A stretch of 34,113 bases of DNA from Bacillota bacterium (GTDB lineage: Bacteria; Bacillota; Clostridia; Clostridiales; Clostridiaceae). Below are positions 1 to 8,575 of this stretch, piece after piece. The number at the start of each line of letters is the position of its first letter. The stretch's first letter is position 1. The notes under the pieces are model-generated. The model did no database searches. It saw only the letters and a list, made by a program, of their open reading frames with translations, and was not told the DNA's origin. The stretch is taken from positions 1-34,113 of the forward strand of contig JAJXWH010000054.1 of the NCBI GenBank assembly GCA_021781745.1. The letters are read 5' to 3'. The translations under genes and the position numbers were made by a program.

Positions 1-61
1 TTTCTATATTTTTTATCACTTTTTAAGTGAAAGCTCAATATTTATAGAATTCAGTATCTTA

Positions 62-83
62 GCCATGCAAAGCATGGCTTTTT
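62..83 (+). terminator. Rho-independent terminator of an upstream plus-strand gene
   Basis: A perfect short hairpin (arms GCCATGC and GCATGGC around AAA) is followed by a T run on the plus strand. It would end a plus-strand transcript entering from outside the window. The minus strand has no T run after the stem, so it does not serve the metallopeptidase gene. Confidence 0.75.
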
Positions 84-291
84 AATGTGTCGTGAATAAT
101 CTGGGTTTTATACTAAAACCGTACTTTTTGTAATAAATTGTACACAAATATAATTCTTTGTAATCAAGGAGAAACACTTACTCCTATTGAGTTTAGTTGA
201 TTTATAACAAGAATAGGTTTTTTAAGAACTATAAAGGCTGTTTTTAATGTTAATAATTTAGCTAATCATAAAAAACATAAAATTAGTTATT

Positions 292-1059
292 TTATTGATA
301 ATAATTTTTAATATAATTCACCCATTCATTGTATATATCTTCATCAGATTTTCCAAATACCGTTTCATAATCTTCTGTTTTAATTATCTGCATTAATTTT
401 TCCCACCCATATTTTTTATCTATATACTCTATATAGGTATTGGCAAAGGTGTAACCTCCCATCTTTGAAAATTTAACTGGATTGCTAGTCTTAATTTCTG
501 AAAAAGTTGGAATGTGCATATTATAGGTATATCTTTTGTAAAAAGGTTCTGCATTAGATAAATATAAAGCCATTCCTTCAGTTAACCATAATCTAATATG
601 TGGATTTATTATGCTTACATAAGCATGGACCATTTCATGTAAAGCACCTTGCTTATTAATATCATAGTCATTAACCTTCCCTGGATTTGCAGGTGATGTT
701 AATATAACATCGGTTCCTATATTATCACCAAAATACCAGTCTAGACCCAACATTGGACCTATTAGTCCATATTTCTTCATTTGCATTGTAGATTGATGGT
801 CATAAATATAGATATTAATATTTTGCTTTTCACTAAATCCTAATTTCTTAGCTAATTCACCAGCTCTTGCATTGGCTAACTGAAAAACATCCTTAGCTGC
901 CCCTTCTTCCCCTTCATAATAAACATTTACCCATTCACCTTCAAGAAGATGCATATTTGATGTCCTTAAGCTAAGAGTTGGAATAAAATTAATAAAAATA
1001 AGTAATGCAGCTACCACAAAAATAATTCCAAATATTTTAATAGTTTTATTTCTTTTCAT
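292..1059 (-). CDS. Membrane-anchored HExxH zinc metallopeptidase (peptidase MA-like)
   Basis: A 255-residue protein with one hydrophobic N-terminal segment (about residues 9-28), so it is probably tethered to the membrane with its body outside. Near residue 142 it has HEMVHAY, an HExxH zinc site, followed about 20 residues later by WLTEGMALY. That downstream Glu is the third zinc ligand expected of a gluzincin. This pattern fits the peptidase MA-like group; the substrate is unknown. The start is supported by GAGGAA about 7 bases upstream of ATG. It lies downstream of the two-component genes but is separated from them by a terminator, so it is probably transcribed alone. The function beyond 'metallopeptidase' is inference. 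Confidence 0.75.
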   Translation of the reverse strand: MKRNKTIKIFGIIFVVAALLIFINFIPTLSLRTSNMHLLEGEWVNVYYEGEEGAAKDVFQLANARAGELAKKLGFSEKQNINIYIYDHQSTMQMKKYGLIGPMLGLDWYFGDNIGTDVILTSPANPGKVNDYDINKQGALHEMVHAYVSIINPHIRLWLTEGMALYLSNAEPFYKRYTYNMHIPTFSEIKTSNPVKFSKMGGYTFANTYIEYIDKKYGWEKLMQIIKTEDYETVFGKSDEDIYNEWVNYIKNYYQ

Positions 1060-1123
1060 GTACTATTCCTCATTTCTTCTTTATTTCCTATAGAATACCT
1101 AAAATTTCCTCCATAAAAAAGTA

Positions 1124-1154
1124 ACCAGAGTCATTATTTTGATGTGACTCTGGT
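1124..1154 (-). terminator. Terminator after the response regulator gene
   Basis: Ten-base arms ACCAGAGTCA and TGACTCTGGT form a stem. On the minus strand it is followed by TTACTTTTTTAT. It lies 13 bases past the response-regulator stop codon and separates that gene from the metallopeptidase gene. Confidence 0.85.
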
Positions 1155-1166
1155 CATGTTTAATTA

Positions 1167-1829
1167 TTAAGGAAATATTTTTGCAAGCTTTAAGGCTAAC
1201 ATAGTCCTATCCTTTATTCCTGTTTTATCATAAATAGTACTTATATAATTTTTTACTGTACCTTCAGAAATATATAAAAATTCTGCTATTTGAGAATTTG
1301 TATACCCATCAGAAAGCAGCTGACAAATTTCAATTTCTCTTTCTGTTAGATTTTCTAATAGATCAATCGTGGAATATTTTTCTTTATTTGTATTTTCATT
1401 TGAGCTTTTTGACATTATATTCGCTAATGCAGTCATTACTTTACTATCAAGTATACTTTGACCATTCATAACATTAAAAATTCCCTGAACAATAACTTTT
1501 GTTCCTGCATCTTTTAATAAATATCCGTCTGCTCCATGCCGTACTGCATTTACAATATTTTCTTCATCATAAAAAGTGGTTAAAACAAGTATTTTCATTT
1601 CAGAATATGTTGCTTTTATTTTTAATATCAATTCCTGTCCTGGCATTCCCTCCATATTTAAATCTACCAATACTATATCTGCTTGTTCCCTCTCTAAAAT
1701 ATCTAAGGCTTCTTTCCCATCCTGTGCTACCCCTACTATTTTAAAGGATTCATTCATGGATAAAATTAATTCAAGACTTTCTAAAAGAAGATTTTCATCA
1801 TCTACTATCAATATACTAATTTTATTCAT
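1167..1829 (-). CDS. NarL/FixJ-type response regulator
   Basis: A two-domain response regulator of about 220 residues. The receiver domain begins ILIVDDE, the phospho-acceptor Asp is near residue 56 (VLVDLNMEG), and a LuxR-type HTH sits at the C-terminus (LTEREIEICQLL, then SEGTVKNYIS). It should bind DNA after phosphorylation by the adjacent kinase. An upstream in-frame GTG exists at 1838, but AGGTG placed 6 bases before the ATG at 1829 makes the ATG the better start. The kinase frame, once its frameshift is corrected, ends at 1822 and overlaps this start by 8 bases, which indicates translational coupling. Target genes are not evident. Confidence 0.92.
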   Translation of the reverse strand: MNKISILIVDDENLLLESLELILSMNESFKIVGVAQDGKEALDILEREQADIVLVDLNMEGMPGQELILKIKATYSEMKILVLTTFYDEENIVNAVRHGADGYLLKDAGTKVIVQGIFNVMNGQSILDSKVMTALANIMSKSSNENTNKEKYSTIDLLENLTEREIEICQLLSDGYTNSQIAEFLYISEGTVKNYISTIYDKTGIKDRTMLALKLAKIFP

Positions 1830-1935
1830 TTCTATCACCTGCTCTTGTTGGAATTTTTAACTTTACCAGCATTCCTTCTTGATTTTTTATTTTTAAAGTT
1901 CCACCTATGGAAATTAAATAGTTCCTGATTTTTTT
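1822..1935 (-). pseudogene. Frameshifted C-terminal tail of the sensor kinase
   Basis: The kinase frame ends early at 1914. If one base is added to the seven-T run at 1929-1935 (A7 to A8 in the coding strand), translation continues as IKKIRNYLISIGGTL and then KNQEGMLVKLKIPTRAG. It stops at 1822-1824, overlapping the regulator start. IRNYLISIGGTL is the normal end of a HATPase_c domain, after the G2 box. This is therefore the lost tail of the same gene, not a separate protein. The cause could be a real mutation, slippage or a sequencing error. Confidence 0.85.
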
Positions 1936-3101
1936 ATTCCAAATCCAGAGTCTAGTAATTCCTCATAATTTCCCACACTTTCCATTCCTGTTCCATTATC
2001 CTGAACTACTATATTTATATTGTTCCTATCTACATCTATAATAACAATAATAGCAGTTGCATTCCCATGTTTTACACTATTTGTGACCAATTCCTTCAAT
2101 GCTCCTATTAAAAAGTCAATCCTTGCGATACAAATATTTTCCTTTTTCAACTGCTGTTCACTATACTCAATTTTAATTCTTATTTTGATACTAAAATCTT
2201 CTTTTAATTTATCAATATTTACATTTATTAATTTCATCATATCTTCTACGGTTTGTCCATTTACCTTTGTGTTTATCCCACGTACTACTTTTCTAATAGC
2301 TTCAAGACTCTCCCTCATTCGTATATTGGCAAATTTTATTTTTTCTATTGCTTTTTTAGAATCCACATTGTAAACAGCTTCTGCTGCATCCAAACTCATA
2401 ATAGCTGCCATTATTGTATGTCCAACACTATTATGTATATCTCTGCTTACTTGTTCCCGTTCATCATATTTTATCTTCTGCAGAGCAATAGATTTTTCAA
2501 GTTCAAAAATCTCTTTATCCTTTATAGATTTATGATACTGCAGGGTAAGCCCAGAAGTACGATTACACAATATGTAAAATAAACTTCCGCAACATAAGTA
2601 TTGAAGCACTCTTGGCATAGCTCCATATAACATTATACTTTTCAATCCAGTAAAGGGTTCAATCCATGGTTCCATCAAAAAATAAAAGCTAAATAAATGA
2701 GCTATCAATATATTACATACTGATTCAATAATTACTACTAAAAGCTGTTTCTTTCTAAAATACATAGAAGCTAATATTGTTGGAATAACAAACATTAAGA
2801 CTGTTTGAAAGGTTAATAATGTATAACATATTCCTGTAGAAATTACAGCACAGGTAAGTATAAAGTATTTTATCCATGCTTTCTTAAGTTCAAATAGATC
2901 CACTAAAATCGTTGGCAGCAAAAGAGGAATTATAAGTAATATATTCATTTTTATCATTACATTCTGCACAACATCAAATACGTGAATTAAATTTAAAAAT
3001 CCTGCTGTAAAGCAAAAATACAAAACAATTCGCATTGCCTTTGATACTGTTTTATTTGTTTCTATTTCATTTTTCCATAATAATTCATCCACCTGATTCA
3101 T
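1914..3101 (-). CDS. Membrane sensor histidine kinase (HisKA_3/NarX-LiaS-like), 3' frameshift
   Basis: The frame as read gives 395 residues. About five or six hydrophobic segments (residues 23-180) come first, then a HisKA_3 dimerisation domain with the phospho-acceptor His near 223 in DIHNSVGH. The HATPase_c domain has an N box (ELVTNSVKHG), a G1 box (DNGTGM) and a G2 box (GFGI). The frame stops a few residues after the G2 box because of a one-base frameshift in a homopolymer, which removes the last strands and helix of the ATPase fold. The intact gene would run to 1822 and overlap the response regulator. AGAGGGATAAC before ATG supports the start. There is no recognised extracellular domain, so the signal is probably sensed within the membrane. 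Whether the truncated kinase works is unknown. Confidence 0.85.
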   Translation of the reverse strand: MNQVDELLWKNEIETNKTVSKAMRIVLYFCFTAGFLNLIHVFDVVQNVMIKMNILLIIPLLLPTILVDLFELKKAWIKYFILTCAVISTGICYTLLTFQTVLMFVIPTILASMYFRKKQLLVVIIESVCNILIAHLFSFYFLMEPWIEPFTGLKSIMLYGAMPRVLQYLCCGSLFYILCNRTSGLTLQYHKSIKDKEIFELEKSIALQKIKYDEREQVSRDIHNSVGHTIMAAIMSLDAAEAVYNVDSKKAIEKIKFANIRMRESLEAIRKVVRGINTKVNGQTVEDMMKLINVNIDKLKEDFSIKIRIKIEYSEQQLKKENICIARIDFLIGALKELVTNSVKHGNATAIIVIIDVDRNNINIVVQDNGTGMESVGNYEELLDSGFGIKKSGTI

Positions 3102-3285
3102 GTTATCCCTCTTGTCTATAATATTAATTGCATAAAAATATTTTTCGATAAGATTTTTATTATAAATATTATGTTCTGAAACTTCACCTTATTATTTTCC
3201 CATAAAAATCCCACCATATATGATTTGCCTCATAAGAAGAAATGGTAAATTGAACTTTAAAAAAGTTAATGCCTATATTGAAAAC

Positions 3286-4215
3286 TTATTTATATATATC
3301 CATAATCTCAATTAAGTATTTTTTAAATTTTTCTCTAACACTTGTGGGTTCAATAACTTCACATTTATTCCCAAACTTAAGTAGTACATTATATCCTTCT
3401 TCATTATCTACAATAGGATATTTTGCAATGTAATTATCTTCATCTCGTGCAATGATGTTCTCCACCCCAAATCTCTCTACAACTCTATCTTTTAAAGATT
3501 TATCTATTCTAATAATTACCGGTACCACTTCTTTTGTTATCCAATCTGTACCATCCATAGGCAATGATACAAAATCTTTTGGCTCAAAATTAACTTCTGA
3601 TACGTGTACCTCATTCATTCTAGCTAACTTAAATATCCTATAATCATTTCGTTCAGTACTAAAGGCTTGTAAATACCATTTGCTTTCTTTAAATACTACC
3701 TTATAAGGTTCAACTTTACGGGAAGTCTGATCACCATTTTTATCTATGTAACTGAATAACAGATATCTTTTTTCATTCATTGCTCTTTCTATAGTTTTCA
3801 ATACACTTCGTAGTGAACGGTTTCCCTCATTAAGTTCTAAATCTATTAAAAAGTTCTGATTATTATTATTTTGCTTTAATAAATCATTTTCATCTGTCAT
3901 GCTCTGTAATTTGATCAACGTATTGGCGATTTCCTTATTTTCTAATAGCTGATTATAACTTTGTAAGCCAGTTATTAAGCTTTGAACATCTTTTGGAGTA
4001 AATAATTTTTTATCAACTTTGTAAGATTTCATCAAACTTACTCCACCCATAGAACCTCTAGTTACCATAATAGGCATTCCAGCAATATTTAAAGCGTCAA
4101 TATCTCTGAAAATGGTCCTCCTGCTGACTTCAAGCTTTTCAGCCAGTTCACTAGTGGGTACTGTTTCTCTTTCTAAAAGAAGCATAATGATTGCAATTAG
4201 ACGTTCTATTTTCAT
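3286..4215 (-). CDS. HTH + WYL domain transcriptional regulator
   Basis: A DeoR-type winged HTH is at the N-terminus (SELAEKLEVSRRTIFRDIDA). It is followed by a WYL domain in the middle (KVVFKESKWYLQAFS) and a C-terminal WCX-type region ending near VREKFKKYLIEI. Such proteins usually bind a ligand through WYL and act as repressors or activators of nearby genes. A GTG at 4227 is in frame. However, GAGGTG lies 9 bases before the ATG at 4215, so I take the ATG (about 309 residues). The gene faces a GyrI-like gene across 108 bases containing a 28-base palindrome, the likely operator for both. Confidence 0.9.
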   Translation of the reverse strand: MKIERLIAIIMLLLERETVPTSELAEKLEVSRRTIFRDIDALNIAGMPIMVTRGSMGGVSLMKSYKVDKKLFTPKDVQSLITGLQSYNQLLENKEIANTLIKLQSMTDENDLLKQNNNNQNFLIDLELNEGNRSLRSVLKTIERAMNEKRYLLFSYIDKNGDQTSRKVEPYKVVFKESKWYLQAFSTERNDYRIFKLARMNEVHVSEVNFEPKDFVSLPMDGTDWITKEVVPVIIRIDKSLKDRVVERFGVENIIARDEDNYIAKYPIVDNEEGYNVLLKFGNKCEVIEPTSVREKFKKYLIEIMDIYK

Positions 4216-4235
4216 AAAAAAGTTCACCTCGGGTA

Positions 4236-4263
4236 TAATTATGACATACTTGTGTCATAATTA
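4236..4263. promoter_or_regulatory. 28-bp palindromic operator between WYL regulator and GyrI-like gene
   Basis: A perfect inverted repeat has 11-base arms (TAATTATGACA and TGTCATAATTA) around the 6-base spacer TACTTG. It lies 20 bases from the WYL start and 60 bases from the start of the divergent gene. The right arm overlaps a possible -35 (TTGTGT, 4251-4256) paired at 18 bases with TATAGA (4275-4280) for the plus-strand gene. Binding by the WYL protein is inferred from position and symmetry. Confidence 0.7.
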
Positions 4264-4323
4264 CTATGATAAAGTATAGACATAAACAAGATTTCAAATA
4301 ATTGTTACAAGGAGAGATTTAAA

Positions 4324-4806
4324 ATGAGTAATTTCAAAATTGAAGAAAAAGAAACTTTTCGATTGGTAGGTTTTAAAACAAAAATAGAAGGTTCAGAAAA
4401 AAATGACTTAAAAAAATTTTCTGAACAAAAAACTGAATTTTTTAAGAGTATAGTTCAAAGTGGAAAGATGTCTTTACTTAGAACAATTTCTGAAAGTAAC
4501 TATGGTTATGCAGCAGTGACAACTGATGGAAGCAATACTTTCTACTATGCAGGTGTTAACTCATCACAACCTGTAGTTGATGAAAGCGAAGAAGTTTTAT
4601 TTCCTGAAGGAAAATATCTAGTTATTGAAGGAAAAGGTGGACTATCTCGTTTAGCTTTTGATAAGCTCGAAGATCAAGCCTTTAAAGAAATTCTTACTGA
4701 AAAATATAATTATGAATACAACGGAAATCCTATTGCAGAAATCCTACTAAATGGAAATCCAGCAGATTGTGAAGTTGAAGTATGGATACCAGTTAAAGAA
4801 AAATAA
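4324..4806 (+). CDS. GyrI-like / AraC-type effector-binding domain protein
   Basis: A stand-alone 160-residue protein. Its start (EKETFRLVGFKTKIEG), middle (GYAAVTTDGSNTFYYAGV) and end (CEVEVWIPVKE) follow the beta-alpha-beta layout of the GyrI-like effector-binding fold, ending in the usual 'E-W-IPV' strand. Proteins of this family bind small hydrophobic or cationic ligands. There is no DNA-binding domain, so it may sequester or sense a ligand. AAGGAGAG lies 8 bases before ATG. It is divergent from the WYL regulator, which probably controls it. The ligand is unknown. Confidence 0.8.
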   Translation: MSNFKIEEKETFRLVGFKTKIEGSEKNDLKKFSEQKTEFFKSIVQSGKMSLLRTISESNYGYAAVTTDGSNTFYYAGVNSSQPVVDESEEVLFPEGKYLVIEGKGGLSRLAFDKLEDQAFKEILTEKYNYEYNGNPIAEILLNGNPADCEVEVWIPVKEK

Positions 4807-4910
4807 TTATTCATATCAGAAAAATATATAGCAAATCTGAAGAATTTCTGAAGAAAAAATATTACAGTAATTATAAATATCAAACTCTTTTATAATTTTC
4901 TGCAAATTAA

Positions 4911-4970
4911 AATACCCCACGACAATACTTAAATTGTCGTGGGGTGTATGGTGGAGGCAAAACGCGACCT
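4911..4970 (-). repeat. ssrA-3'-end-like repeat with terminator hairpin, copy A
   Basis: On the minus strand it reads AAGGTCGCG, then TTTTGCCTCCACCATAC, and then a 12-bp perfect hairpin with arms CCCCACGACAAT and ATTGTCGTGGGG (4933-4944 and 4915-4926), followed by TATTTTAATTT. GCCTCCACCA followed by CCCACGACAATTT matches the 3' acceptor end plus terminator start of ssrA at about 27.55 kb. It begins at the stop codon of the small minus-strand frame and probably terminates that operon. Confidence 0.7.
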
Positions 4971-4971
4971 T

Positions 4972-5241
4972 CTAATATCTATCCAATATCATTTGCGTTT
5001 TTAATTCATCCTTAGGCAATAGCCATCCCTTTTCTTTTAATAAGGCTATCAATTTGTCATGTCCTTCTTGTGCCTCACTTATATCATCTGTCTTGAAGGA
5101 AGCTTCTACAACATAGTCATAACCGTTTCCAGACTCAGTTTTAATCTTCCAAACTTCAATATAAAACTTTTGTTCATTGAAAACACCTATAGATCTTTTT
5201 GCTTCTACTGGGCCATATATATGAGCATATTTTCTACACCT
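4972..5241 (-). pseudogene. Small unassigned coding frame without a start codon, end of ABC operon
   Basis: An open frame of 89 codons whose codon use looks coding. It reads CRKYAHIYGPVEAKRSIGVF, then EQKFYIEVWKIKTESGNGYD, then YVVEASFKTDD, and ends GWLLPKDELKTQMILDRY. It overlaps the last 8 bases of the HD gene but has no ATG, GTG or TTG before the conserved-looking part. An AGAGGTG followed by ATG (5223-5225) sits upstream in another frame that closes after six further codons. A one-base frameshift just after the start would explain this. I do not recognise the family. It may be a decayed last gene of the ABC/HD operon, or may use an unusual start. Confidence 0.5.
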
Positions 5242-5845
5242 CTAACTTTCCAAAAGTATTTTGTACGATATCTGGCAACAATGCATAAATTGGACAGCCT
5301 ATTTTATCTTCAAAATATTTCTTAATATTAAGTACAGCCCTCCACTTACATAAAGTTAAGCTATTAATTCCTGACCTTAATGCAGTCTCTACAAATCTTT
5401 TTTCTATCAAGGCAAAACCATTAGGTAATGCAAGGGAGTCGCAAAGTTGTATTAATAGGTCATATTCATTATACTGAATACTATTTATATATTTCTCTAC
5501 AATCTCAATATCTGCTTCTGAAGAGTCCCACTGTCCATATATAGCATTTACATCCTTAAACGCAAAGGTATGGGTCATACAAATCCTTGCCTCTTCTTCA
5601 CATCCTTTTTCCATCAAAAAATTATATCCTTCCAGTATGTGATTCATCCCACTTAAATATTTACGCCTTCCTATATCATGTAACAATCCAAATATATACG
5701 CCTTTTCTTCTTCAAGTTCTAAGTCTTTACTTGCTATAAACCTTGCTGCTGTTGCAACATTTCTTGAGTGTTGAACCCATGCTCCTGAATTTGTCCTACT
5801 AGCTTCTTCAAAAATTTCTTCTGCTTCATGTAAATTTAATGTCAT
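5234..5845 (-). CDS. HD-domain protein with full dinuclear metal ligand set
   Basis: A 203-residue soluble protein of the HD superfamily. Likely metal ligands are His26, His56-Asp57 (LLHDIGR), His69, His92 (CMTHTF) and Asp136 (LCDSLAL). This six-ligand set belongs to two-metal HD enzymes (phosphodiesterases and related hydrolases; PhnZ-type oxygenases use the same ligand layout). Its ATG overlaps the permease stop (TCAT, 5842-5845) and GGAGGAA precedes it, so it is the next cistron of the ABC operon. An oxygen-dependent role is unlikely in an anaerobe. Hydrolysis of a phosphorylated molecule linked to the transported solute is a guess. Confidence 0.75.
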   Translation of the reverse strand: MTLNLHEAEEIFEEASRTNSGAWVQHSRNVATAARFIASKDLELEEEKAYIFGLLHDIGRRKYLSGMNHILEGYNFLMEKGCEEEARICMTHTFAFKDVNAIYGQWDSSEADIEIVEKYINSIQYNEYDLLIQLCDSLALPNGFALIEKRFVETALRSGINSLTLCKWRAVLNIKKYFEDKIGCPIYALLPDIVQNTFGKLEV

Positions 5846-7530
5846 GAAATAGTTCCTCCAAGTTTTAATAAATCACCTAACTTATTTATAACCATAATCA
5901 TAATTATAGTAATAATTACACAAATAACAGCCATTGCCATACCAAGATTTAAATTTCCCTGTTCAAATTCAGAATATATATAGGTTGAAGCAGTTTTCAT
6001 AGAAGGTGGTAATATCATTAAGGCAGCCACTAATTCCCTAATGGAAATTATAAAAGTCATAAGCCATCCTGCCAGCATTCCTGGTACTAATAATGGTATT
6101 GTAATTCTCCTCAAAATATAAAAGCTTTTTCCTCCAAAAACTCTGCCTGCATTAAACAAACTTTCATCAATTTGAATATAGTTTGCCTTAACATATTGTA
6201 CAGTATAAGGTATAAATAATATTACATAAGTCAGCATTACCATACCATAAGTATTATAGATAGGTATTATCATCCAGGTCGAATTCCAAAATAATATTAA
6301 TCCTACAACCATAACTATTCCTGGTATAGTGTTTGGCAATAAGCTAAAAAAGTCTATTATCTTTTCTGATAACTTTTTAGACCTTTTAACAAAAATTGCG
6401 AAAACAGTACCTAAAAACACACAAATAGAAGTTGCAATAAAAGCTACTCCAAAGCTGTTCAAAAGTGCCTTCATACCATCTGAATTTGTACTAAATAACT
6501 TAATATAGTTATCAAAGGTCAAATTGTTTATTGAAAGGCCTCCGCTTCTTAGTTTCATAACAGAAGCAATTAAAATTGAGAAATATGGTATACCTATTGA
6601 TAATCCTAAAAGTAAAATAACGTACATCCATGCTATAATTTTTTTTAAAATAGTCAACTTATATATTTTTACTCCTATACCTTTTCCACTTACTAAATTA
6701 TAAGAATATCGTGTATTAACTATTGAGCTAATGTACCATAAACCTAAGCAGGTAGTTAGAAGTATTGATGCTAAAGCCGTAGCTTTGGAAAAATCAATTG
6801 GCCAGGTAGAAACATATTGATGAATTTCGGTTGTTAAAACATAAAAGCCTATTCTCTTACCAAATGTTATAGGTGTACCAAATTCTGATATGGTCTTTAC
6901 AAATACTAATAATGCTCCTATTGAATAACTAGAAATGAGAAGTGGAATGGTAATCTTACAAAACACATAAGATTTCTTACCTCCATGAACATAAGCAGCT
7001 TCTTCTTTACTCACCCCAATTTTAACTAGAGCATTTTTTAAAATAAGATATAAGAAAGGAAAAACTTGAAGACTCATTACAAGTACCATCCCAAATAAAT
7101 TAAAAAAATGCTGATTAAGTTTTATTGGAAACATTATAAATTGATTCCAATATCCATTAGGCTGCATAAATAAAATCCATCCCATAGACTCTATATAAGG
7201 AGGTGTCATGAATGGAATCATCAACACCACTTCCAACCATTTATATTTTACAAAGTATGTTTTTGTCATAATAAGCGCTAGTGGTAATGCAAATATAGTA
7301 GTCGTTATAACTACTAAAATACCTAGAACCATAGTATTTACAAAAACTTTACCTACTTCACTCGTGAATAACATTAAAAAAGGGGCACTAATATCTAACT
7401 TGCCATTAAGGAATATACTAGTTAACAATATACATAAAATAGGTATCACCAGTAGTACAATTAAAAGCAATATTATTAGAGCTTTTAAAATCCCTCTAAT
7501 ATTTTTCAAAATTATCAACTCCATGTGCAT
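5842..7530 (-). CDS. ABC transporter permease, fused two-domain FbpB-type
   Basis: A 562-residue inner-membrane protein with about twelve hydrophobic segments in two homologous halves. Each half carries the EAA loop that contacts the ATPase: EEAAYVHGGKKSYVFCKI in the first and NAGRVFGGKSFYILRRIT in the second. Fused double permeases are typical of ferric iron/thiamine/2-aminoethylphosphonate-type importers. Its start lies 2 bases after the substrate-binding protein stop, and no strong ribosome site is seen, so translation is probably coupled. ATG codons at 7530 and 7524 are both possible. Third gene of the operon. Confidence 0.9.
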   Translation of the reverse strand: MHMELIILKNIRGILKALIILLLIVLLVIPILCILLTSIFLNGKLDISAPFLMLFTSEVGKVFVNTMVLGILVVITTTIFALPLALIMTKTYFVKYKWLEVVLMIPFMTPPYIESMGWILFMQPNGYWNQFIMFPIKLNQHFFNLFGMVLVMSLQVFPFLYLILKNALVKIGVSKEEAAYVHGGKKSYVFCKITIPLLISSYSIGALLVFVKTISEFGTPITFGKRIGFYVLTTEIHQYVSTWPIDFSKATALASILLTTCLGLWYISSIVNTRYSYNLVSGKGIGVKIYKLTILKKIIAWMYVILLLGLSIGIPYFSILIASVMKLRSGGLSINNLTFDNYIKLFSTNSDGMKALLNSFGVAFIATSICVFLGTVFAIFVKRSKKLSEKIIDFFSLLPNTIPGIVMVVGLILFWNSTWMIIPIYNTYGMVMLTYVILFIPYTVQYVKANYIQIDESLFNAGRVFGGKSFYILRRITIPLLVPGMLAGWLMTFIISIRELVAALMILPPSMKTASTYIYSEFEQGNLNLGMAMAVICVIITIIMIMVINKLGDLLKLGGTIS

Positions 7531-7532
7531 CT

Positions 7533-8564
7533 TTAATTTTTAAATATTCCAGTAAATTTACTTATTGTATTTTTTTGATTTTCATACATCCATTCAGAAT
7601 CTGTTTTTAGTGTAGGGATTTCACTGGCACTTGGTCTTCCATTTATTTTTATGTCTGTCCTTCCTGGAAGCAAATAAGCATCCGAAACCATTTTTTGCGC
7701 TTCATCCGATAATAAATAATCTATAAATGCTTTTGCATTTTCAACATTCTTACTGGATTTCAATATTAGAGCTGGTCTTGCACTTATTACAGTGCCTTCT
7801 TTAGGATATACTAAATCAACTGCTTCCCCCTTTGCTTTAGCACTATAAGTCATATAATCTACGCCTGATACCACTATGCTCTTAGCTCCTGTAAGCACTT
7901 GGTCAAGTGCTTCTTGATTAGCCCCAGCCATAAGGACTCCATTATTTTTATACTCCTTGAATAAATCCCAACCAGCTTCACCATTTGAACTTATATAACC
8001 TGTAATAAAATCTGCTGCTGAGCCTGACTGTGATGGATCTGGTATATTAACTTTGTCCTTCCATTCTTCTTTAGTTAAATCTGTTAAGCTTGTAGGTGGA
8101 GTTTTAACTAAATTTGTATTATAAGCAATTCCTAAAGCAGATAAGCTATACGAGAAATAATTCCCATCTTTTTCTGACCACTGGGTAAATAATTTATCTG
8201 CATTTTTAGCTTCCTTATAAGGTAATGTTAACCCCTGCTTCACTAATCCTTGCGCAGAAGATAGTGATGCAAGTACAACTACATCTGCTACTGGGTTGTC
8301 TTTTTCTGCTTCTAATCTTGATAGAATTTTTCCATTAGTGCTTTGAAATAATTCAACTTTCACTCCAGTCTTTTTTTCAAATCCATCCTGAATATTTTTA
8401 GCTAATTTATCTGGGCCTGCGCTATAGACTACTAGTGTGCCACTTAGTTTTTGAGTTTTATCAGCATTAGAATTTACATCATTTTCACTCTTTCCACACC
8501 CTGCTAAAACCAATGTGCTAATTGATACGATTAATAATATTGACAACATTTTTCTAAATTTCAT
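7533..8564 (-). CDS. ABC transporter substrate-binding lipoprotein (FbpA-like)
   Basis: A 343-residue extracellular solute-binding protein. The N-terminus has a lysine-arginine start, a hydrophobic stretch and the lipobox LVLAGC, so it is a lipoprotein anchored outside the membrane. The mature part has the type II periplasmic-binding fold pattern of FbpA-like proteins (LSGTLVVYSAGPDKLAKNI, ALGIAYNTNLV). It captures the substrate for the adjacent permease. The substrate cannot be read from sequence; ferric iron, thiamine and 2-aminoethylphosphonate importers share this architecture. AGGAGTG precedes the ATG, and the ATPase gene ends 11 bases upstream. Confidence 0.88.
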   Translation of the reverse strand: MKFRKMLSILLIVSISTLVLAGCGKSENDVNSNADKTQKLSGTLVVYSAGPDKLAKNIQDGFEKKTGVKVELFQSTNGKILSRLEAEKDNPVADVVVLASLSSAQGLVKQGLTLPYKEAKNADKLFTQWSEKDGNYFSYSLSALGIAYNTNLVKTPPTSLTDLTKEEWKDKVNIPDPSQSGSAADFITGYISSNGEAGWDLFKEYKNNGVLMAGANQEALDQVLTGAKSIVVSGVDYMTYSAKAKGEAVDLVYPKEGTVISARPALILKSSKNVENAKAFIDYLLSDEAQKMVSDAYLLPGRTDIKINGRPSASEIPTLKTDSEWMYENQKNTISKFTGIFKN

Positions 8565-8575
8565 TTACAACACTC

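Noticed and set aside
162..309. Plus-strand frame with one internal stop: NQGETLTPIEFS, then FITRIGFLRTIKAVFNVNNL
   Set aside because: No start, no ribosome site and no recognised family. It could be a transposase or other gene scrap, but it overlaps the end of the metallopeptidase gene and is too short to support.
4911..4970. A tRNA or second tmRNA ending in GCCTCCACCA
   Set aside because: No T-loop (GGTTCGA), no acceptor partner upstream and no cloverleaf. Only the 3' end and hairpin resemble ssrA.
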